A stretch of 64,000 nucleotides of DNA from Ceratobasidium sp. AG-K (taxonomy: Eukaryota; Basidiomycota; Agaricomycetes; Cantharellales; Ceratobasidiaceae), in contig JAWNGF010000004.1 of assembly GCA_037039685.1 (NCBI GenBank), positions 3,658,001 through 3,722,000 on the forward strand. The letters are read 5' to 3'. How positions within the stretch are numbered: position 1 is the stretch's first letter; each line of letters starts with the position of its first letter. Positions 57,705 through 64,000 of the stretch are shown one piece after another. The notes under the pieces are model-generated. The model did not search any database. It was not told the origin of the DNA and worked only from the letters and a program-made list of their open reading frames with translations. Both the position numbers and the translations under genes were made by a program.

Positions 57705-60301
57705 CTAGATAACACCCGGAAACCGCCTCCTAGCCTGGTCAAGCACCTGCGCCTGCCTCCCCACCCGCCACGCAAACGACACCAACGTCCTCAACGTCTT
57801 TTCATCCACCTCGCGCATCTCGTCAAACACCACCCGCTCCGCCTCGTCAAATTCACCCAGACGGCACAACGCCTCGACCCACGACGTCCAATTGTTCACC
57901 GACAACGGCACGCGCTTTCGCCTAAGCTGGTCCCACAACGTCCGTGCCGCACCTAGATTCGCACGTCCCGAACGTCCAAGCGTATCGAGCACAATCGAAA
58001 TCGAACCCCCGTCACGCTCTTTCATCCCGTTCCAAATCGCCAGGACGTTTTCCCATGCACCGGCACGACTGTACGCGAGCATGAGCGAATTAAACAACGG
58101 CGTATCGGGCGTGAGGTTCGTATCCAACTTGAGCAACGTATGCACTCTCTGGATATGCTCCAACACCACCGCATTGTGCGCACGCGCCACCGCAGCCGAC
58201 ACGGGTGCCTTGCGCGGGACCAACTCGCTCTCGTCCGACTCTTCGGGCAACTCGAGACACACGGCCGCGTACGCTCGGAGGATGGTCGAATACTCGGACT
58301 GGGCCACGTCGCAGCCCGCTTTTTGCATGTCCCGCATGATTTCGTAATAGAGCGCTGCGGGCGGGGGCGCATATACCTCGATCTTGCGTCCACGGGGCGT
58401 GGGTCTGTCGGTCCAGTTTTCGACGTCCTTGAGGATTTGGTCTTCGCTCTGGGGGATGCGGAGGCCGGCAAATGTTTTGAGGACTGCGCGGTATTCTTTG
58501 GCTCCGAATGAACCCGAGGGGTCGACGACACAGGCATAGGCATAGGTCTTGAATGCGGCTTCGTGCGAGGGGGCGTTTTCCATGAGGAGGATCGTGAGCG
58601 AGGCGAGTGCTGAGAGGGGTGTCCCTGGAGAGCGGGATTTGGCTAGGCGGGAGGCGGGAGTGGATGCTTGTGCGATTTGGGGAAACTTGATCCCGCGTGT
58701 GCGCATATCTGTTAAAAGTTCGACCGCCGCAGCCGATGCAGTCGTCCCGTCCAGCTCTTTCCCTACATCCAGTCAATCACTGTTGGGCTTGTTACTCGAG
58801 ACTCACCTCGCTGAGTAACCAACGCCCCCAACAATGCCGAATACGTCTTGACCGTCGGCCCAGGCACACTCAACGCATCCTCTCTCCGCATCCATACATC
58901 CACTCCCTCGACCGCCTCGCGCTCCCTTCCCTTCCCAACCGGCCACGCGACATTCACCGCCCGATACGCAATCAACTTTTCCATAATCGAGACCCGGGCA
59001 GACCCCACGACCCGATCCAACGTCTCGCTCGACAAGCTCATTCCGGTTTCACTCGCCGCGCTCCACACCCCGACAATCCCCTCGCCGCGCTCGACCGCAG
59101 CCTCGACCAGCACACTCCAAGCCCCTTCATCCGCCTCGACCCCGATCAACGACTCGAATTTTCGCAACGTGTCCAAGGTCCGCTCCGGTGCCGGAACCGT
59201 ACGCACAAGCGCACGGAGCAACACCTCGTCCGGTTTGCCACCAGCCCGATCAAACGCCCTGACCACCGCATATGGATCTTCCCCACCCACCACGAGCGCC
59301 GCCCACACGTGCGTATCCACCACCCCCTGGCGCTCGACCAGTCCTCGGAGCGTGTCCGCCACCTCTTTGGCCTTGGCTAAGTTAGCGTCGAGTCCTTGAA
59401 GCGCGACCGCCCACACTCGCGGCTTGTCTCGGATGCTTTCGGGCAACGCTCTAAGCACAGCGTTCATTTCTTCCGGTCTTGCCGCCCCGAGGAGTGCACA
59501 CCACGCTCCGAGTGGCGGTTCGATACCTTTGGCGGCCATCGTTCGCATTACTGCTCGAACCCCGTCTGAAGGCCTGGTTTCGTTGGAGAGCACGTTGGCG
59601 CACGTCACCAGCGCCCAAACGTCCGAGTCGGATCCGGGTGGAGGCTCGAGCCTCTCGAGAACCTCCATGGCCTCTGAAGGCTGTCTGAGCATCGCTCGTG
59701 CCCTGACTAGACAAATTTCGTCCTCCCAACTCGGCGCACGCCCGAAAACGGCTCGTATATCCCCATACACGCGTACCGCGAGCTCCAATTCACCAGCATG
59801 CGGAATACCAGGTCCCGTCAAACGGGCCATGAGCGTAGATAAATACTCGAGCCCGCCTGTAGGATCCCCAGCCAGCCGTCGAATATCCTCCTCGACTTGT
59901 TGGGGGTGGTCGTTTACAAGACTAGTAAGATCGAGTGGGTCGGATTGTTTGGTTCGGTAGGCGAGGGCGGCCGAGACGAGCTCTTCATAGGGCTTGTGCA
60001 AGAGTGCTGGCCGGACGGAGGGGGTTGTGTCGAGGAGGACACGCAAGGTATCAGATGCGTCGCGCAGGACCTGGGCTGAGTCGACTGGTGGTGGTTCGCG
60101 TGGTTTGATGCCAAAGAATTGGCCTATGAGTGAGGGTTTTCTGGGGTTGGAGCTCGGGGGACGTGTGGTGGTGATCTGTCGGGTTGGGGGACGAACGGTG
60201 AGAGTAAATTGCGGTGCTATGCGCGTAGATGTCGATGCTGAGGCGGAGAGTATCGGGGAGGGGCGCCTTGAGACGCTATACAAGCTCGTGCGGATTGACA
60301 T
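57705..60301 (-). CDS. Pentatricopeptide-repeat-type mitochondrial protein
   Basis: Two long exons joined by a 44-48 nt intron (near 58763-58806) give about 850 residues. The N-terminus is rich in Arg, Ser and Thr with few acids (SLYSVSRRPSPILSASAST), a typical mitochondrial presequence. The rest is helical with PPR-like helix pairs about 35 residues apart, for example VWALVTCANVLSNETRPSDG, TKTYSALLGALVTQRGK-like, YSTILRAYAAVCLELPE, TPLFNSLMLAYSRAGAWENV and LAIWNGMKERDGGSISIVLD. PPR proteins bind organelle RNA and act in processing or translation. The repeats are degenerate, as in most fungal PPR proteins, and the target RNA cannot be told. Start ATG at 60301 opens the presequence. Confidence 0.75.
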
Positions 60302-63300
60302 GGCGTCTATGTATAGTTCACATAAGTTGGTTAATTGACGGGTCTGACGGAACTTGCTTGAATGTGGAATGTAAAATTAAATTTGACCAATCACCCGCAG
60401 AAATCCCAACCGGCGATACGCTCGACCGCAGTTCTAAACCGGATCCGAGCGTCGGTACTAGGTATGGCAGAATTTGTAGTCTTTTGTCGAATCAATCAAC
60501 CAGATTCAAGCCAGTCGACTTGATATGACGAGTGCGGGAGATCATCGTTGGATAGACACTGATTGCAAATCGTTTTTACTAGGCGCCGAGAGGCAAAATA
60601 CGACCGAATTCGAGCGGTCTGGACTGTAGCCGCATGTCTAGTTTCACTTTTTGGATCGCTTTGTTGACTAGACAAGACTTTAAGAGATTAACGTGAGGTC
60701 ACACAAGGAGGCTCTAGACCCTTCTGAGCGTGGGCGCAATACTTATCGAACTGGTAGTGACGCTTACGTACCACCAATTGGGAGAAATGCAATGAAAATA
60801 CGATGTCGTCGCCCGTCTGGGCCAAAATTTTGTCTCACTCATACGTAGGTTCAATTGAATAGATTGCGTAGGAGATCAGATGACATGATGCGGTATCTTT
60901 CAACTTAGATTTAATCCACTAGCGTGTGCCGGTTTGTACGGCGTTCGTCTTACGTGAATCCGGATCTTATAGTCGAATCGCATTGAGGATACTCAAAATG
61001 CTGATGCTGAATGGCAACAGGGCCTCAATAAATCAAGAAACTAAGTCAAGAGAACACTTACCGCCAGAAACGTGACCGCTGGGTGCTTGTCGTTGATTGG
61101 TCAGCCAGCACCACATTGTCGTTTCTTGTTTCAAAGCGTACCAGTCAACAGCCATAGCCGTAAGTAGTGCACGCAACGTACTCGAGCGGCTTCAAGCCGA
61201 CATCTGTAATCGATTGCGAAAGATATCACATGCCCGCGGAAAAGTGATACGTCGATTCCTGGGCCATCACGCACTCGGGCGTAATGATGTTGCCGTGGGT
61301 TGCAATCCTAGTTGAGATGATTTGCCCGGTTTCTGAGCTGTATGAGCATAGTAGGCAGTTTCGTGGGCCTCAACATCAGCCACTCCGCCTGCGCCACTAC
61401 CATTATCGGGCCGACACCCGGACCTACTCCAACCCGTCACAGTCCTCGTAGATTCTGACCTTGCCTCCACCCCCGTTTAGCGAAGTTATTACCACCGACA
61501 ATAAACCAATACCAGTCAGAAATGTTCGCAAAGTAAGCCAGTAGATGTGCCCGCCTGTTGGTGTCGAGACTTTCCAAGTTAATGGATGGATGGGATGTCT
61601 AGTCCTAGACAGCGACAGGGTAGCCAGGTACCGTACGAAGGAGAACTTAATCCCATCAAGGCCACCTCGCTGGATAGTCGGGCAGCTGAAGCCTTGCATT
61701 TTCAACCAGAGACCGAAACTGTACCGTTGGGTCCACTTCAACCCCCGCCACCACCACCGCCACTCTTGGTTCTCGTGCCGATAGTCCCATCACAAGACCC
61801 GAGAGCGAGTCCATTATTAGGGTCCTTACTGGGTATCCGTGGTATATTTACAAGGAGCTAGGTCGTAGTGTCGGTTGAAAGGCACGAATCCATTCCCGTC
61901 AGACCAAGAGCATCACTAACCAGGATCGTCTAGTCACTCCTGAACAGTAGGACAAACCCCAAGAGCTATTTCCACGAATACACGGATCCTTGTTTCTCTA
62001 CAATAATCGAGTGGCTTATTGGTATCTTGTACCATGCCACATCAATGTCCCGTAATCACCATCGAATATATCTTGAATTACTGCTCCACCCGCCGTTCGA
62101 GGCAGCCTGATCGCCGCCGTGTCACAATCCGAGCAAGTATGCGAACAAGACATAAGCTAAGCTGGATATGTCTCGTGGCGGGGGGCGAGAGCCAAGGCTA
62201 GCGATGACGTAGTGAGACCAGAGCGTCAGAACATGTAAGTATCCACAAGGCGAGAGTTCAAGATAGAGCTAGAATATGAATACATTGTGAGTGGTACAAT
62301 GGATCCCAGTTGGCTAATCCTGTCATTACTCACTAGTTCCTCCTGGGTGATCTTCGGTGCTACGGAAGCCCGTTTGGTCTGTGGTGCGTCGTGGCGGCTC
62401 TTAGGTACGACATGGACCCAGGCGAGCGGAAATACGCGCTCGTTCCAGAGCGCAACAGCGAGGGACCCCTCGACGACAAAGCCAGGTTGTTCCATCAACA
62501 GGGAGCGTCTGGTGGTGGTTTAAACAAGATCCTGGTCGAGGTGAGCCCATCGCCGGAGAAGATCGTGGAACATCTCGGAAAGATGGCTCATCTCTTCGAA
62601 TGCACGTAATCCCTGAGAGTAAGTTGGCGGCAACGCTACAGGGTAGTGTTATAGCGCACTCGTTTCTGCTGGTTGGTGACTTCGAACTTTGGGTCGTGTG
62701 GCCGGCGTGTTCAGGACAAACCGTTTCGTCAGACTCACAGTCTTCAGACATCGGATCGGGGGTGGACCGCAAGCGACCCGGTGTTGCTATACCGGTTACA
62801 GTACGAGAATATACGTAGCCTCGTGTCACGTTGCCGACGACCCTGCTTCAAATCAACACATTTTTATTGAGAATCCGACATTGCTCATTCCTGTAAACAA
62901 CACCTACGCCTATCGAGCATACACGTGCGACGTGCATGGCTTCCATTACTCGGGGCCAATACTCGGAAGGTTATCGCCTCGTCTCTCTGCCTCTTGTTCC
63001 AGGCCTGGGAAATTTCTCTATTAATCTCCTGGGTGTGTGGTACGCGTTCCTTGGCGTTACCCGATCCACTATTACGAGACAAACCCTCGCACAGATCCAT
63101 GGATGAACAATCCCGGAGGAGTGTTGTTTGTGCCGCATCGCAATTATTTAACTATCCGTAACACAATTGAAGGATCATGGCACAGCATGTAAGCAACATT
63201 CGCTGCCCTTTCAGAACATAACGTAACCGGGAATGAGCATCGTTCGCGATGCCCCATTCGTGCCCTGCGGCAGTGGGAGATCAAATACCCAATGATATTC

Positions 63301-64000
63301 GAACCCGAGTCTTGAATCTCGGCTGTTGGCTCTTGCCTGCTATCTCTTGACCGAGTCTGGATGCAACACTCGGGCTAGACCAGCCCATCGAAACGACTCG
63401 AGCACGCGGGTGAGAGGAATTCGCAGAAGGCTCGATGCTTGCTCACTATATAACGCGTATGATTACGTGGGACCGTAGGACCGTAGGACTTCCAGTACCT
63501 ATTGTATACCACTTGAGCTTAATATCCGAAGCCCAGGGCGAGCCCATAGCTACCCACAACGGCATCTCAAGGTTGCTACTGCCCGATTTCACGTCGGAGA
63601 CCCGGGAGCACGAGGAACTTCCCTTCCCTGTTTAGTCTCCGAGGCTATGTCCCTATGCCTAGCTTATATCTCATTGATGCGTAAAAATATAGGGCATCCA
63701 GATAGAGATCCGTACCGAACAACGTTGCAACCCGGGCTCCTCTATCATGTTATGGTCATCTCAAAACCAAAAGTCTGTGCATATGCCCATGTGTTATTCC
63801 TCGGATCCTCTGAGCTTCCTCGTGCTATAGCGGTGCTATAGCTGCAAATCTCATAACCCGAGCTCCGCGGGTGAACCAGCAATGCCCACTTATTGGGGGC
63901 TCAGCGCTAAATTGGACGCATGCCAATACAATTAATTTGGCATACAAAACTTGACTCTAAATTTTTCCCCCACTTCATGTTAGCACCCCATTCATGAGCG
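60302..64000. other. 3.7 kb without a recognisable gene
   Basis: Short open stretches exist on both strands. The most protein-like is 62391-62609 plus (MAALRYDMDPGERKYALVPE to HLGKMAHLFECT), which I cannot place in a family or extend by splicing. A minus stretch at 61424-61741 has one hydrophobic segment but no other sign of a gene. Small direct repeats occur: GACCGTAG twice near 63473 and GTGCTATAGC twice near 63821. I see no transposon ends, tRNA or rRNA. Confidence 0.4.

Noticed and set aside
63290..63330. tRNA on the minus strand around GGTTCGAATATC
   Set aside because: A stem CCGAG/CTCGG precedes it but no D-arm, acceptor stem or standard spacing is present.

Overview
The window comes from a basidiomycete fungus, most likely an agaricomycete close to the Ceratobasidiaceae (Rhizoctonia/Ceratobasidium type). 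The evidence is a dense set of genes on both strands, almost all broken by 40-60 nt GT-AG introns, roughly balanced base composition, a fungal gene set (RAVE subunit Rav1, Kre6/Skn1 glucan-synthesis protein, SEACAT subunit Rtc1, fungal xylose reductase, Ser/Thr-rich wall protein) and families typical of agaricomycetes. The genus is an inference. I found no complete tRNA, rRNA, CRISPR array or intact transposon. Gene models below were built by hand from splice sites and reading frames; internal exon borders are not all certain.

Layout. 1-6.1 kb (all minus): a partial zinc-ribbon-like gene, a xylose reductase and a PB1-domain protein. 6.7-8.8 kb (minus): a second PB1 protein, a paralog of the first. 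8.9-10.6 kb (plus): Rab GDI, divergent from the PB1 gene across a 142 bp shared promoter with two CACGTG boxes. 10.8-12.2 kb (minus): a Pro-rich protein with a duplicated basic exon and a C-terminal helix-turn-helix-like region. 13.7-18.8 kb (minus): the RAVE subunit Rav1. 20.4-21.8 kb (minus): two tandem small secreted six-cysteine proteins. 22.7-27.2 kb (minus): a Kre6/Skn1-type GH16 protein, then a mucin-like membrane protein. 28.4-30.3 kb (minus): a ZIFL1-like MFS transporter. 31.2-33.7 kb (plus): a probably decayed Dal5-type MFS transporter. 34.3-37.2 kb (plus): an Mx-like dynamin GTPase. 37.3-42.2 kb: a GSKIP-domain protein (plus) and Rtc1/WDR24 (minus), tail to tail 21 nt apart. 42.6-43.9 kb (minus): an SMP-30 lactonase. 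44.4-44.9 kb (plus): Sec61 gamma (Sss1). 45.1-47.1 kb: poorly supported small genes. 48.7-53.5 kb (minus): a decayed M28 peptidase copy and its intact secreted paralog. 54.3-57.0 kb (minus): a zinc-finger-like low-complexity protein. 57.7-60.3 kb (minus): a mitochondrial PPR-type protein. 60.3-64 kb: no recognisable gene.

Functional themes. Several genes belong to the secretory and endomembrane system (GDI, Sss1, Rav1 for V-ATPase assembly, Rtc1/SEACAT at the vacuole, Kre6, wall mucin, secreted peptidase). They sit as independent housekeeping genes, with no sign of a cluster acting on one pathway. The accessory content is the tandem small secreted cysteine-rich pair, the M28 duplicate and the decayed transporter. 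The most novel item is the secreted pair: two diverged copies with the same 58 nt intron and a C-C-CC-C-C spacing that fits a cystine-knot (knottin) consensus.
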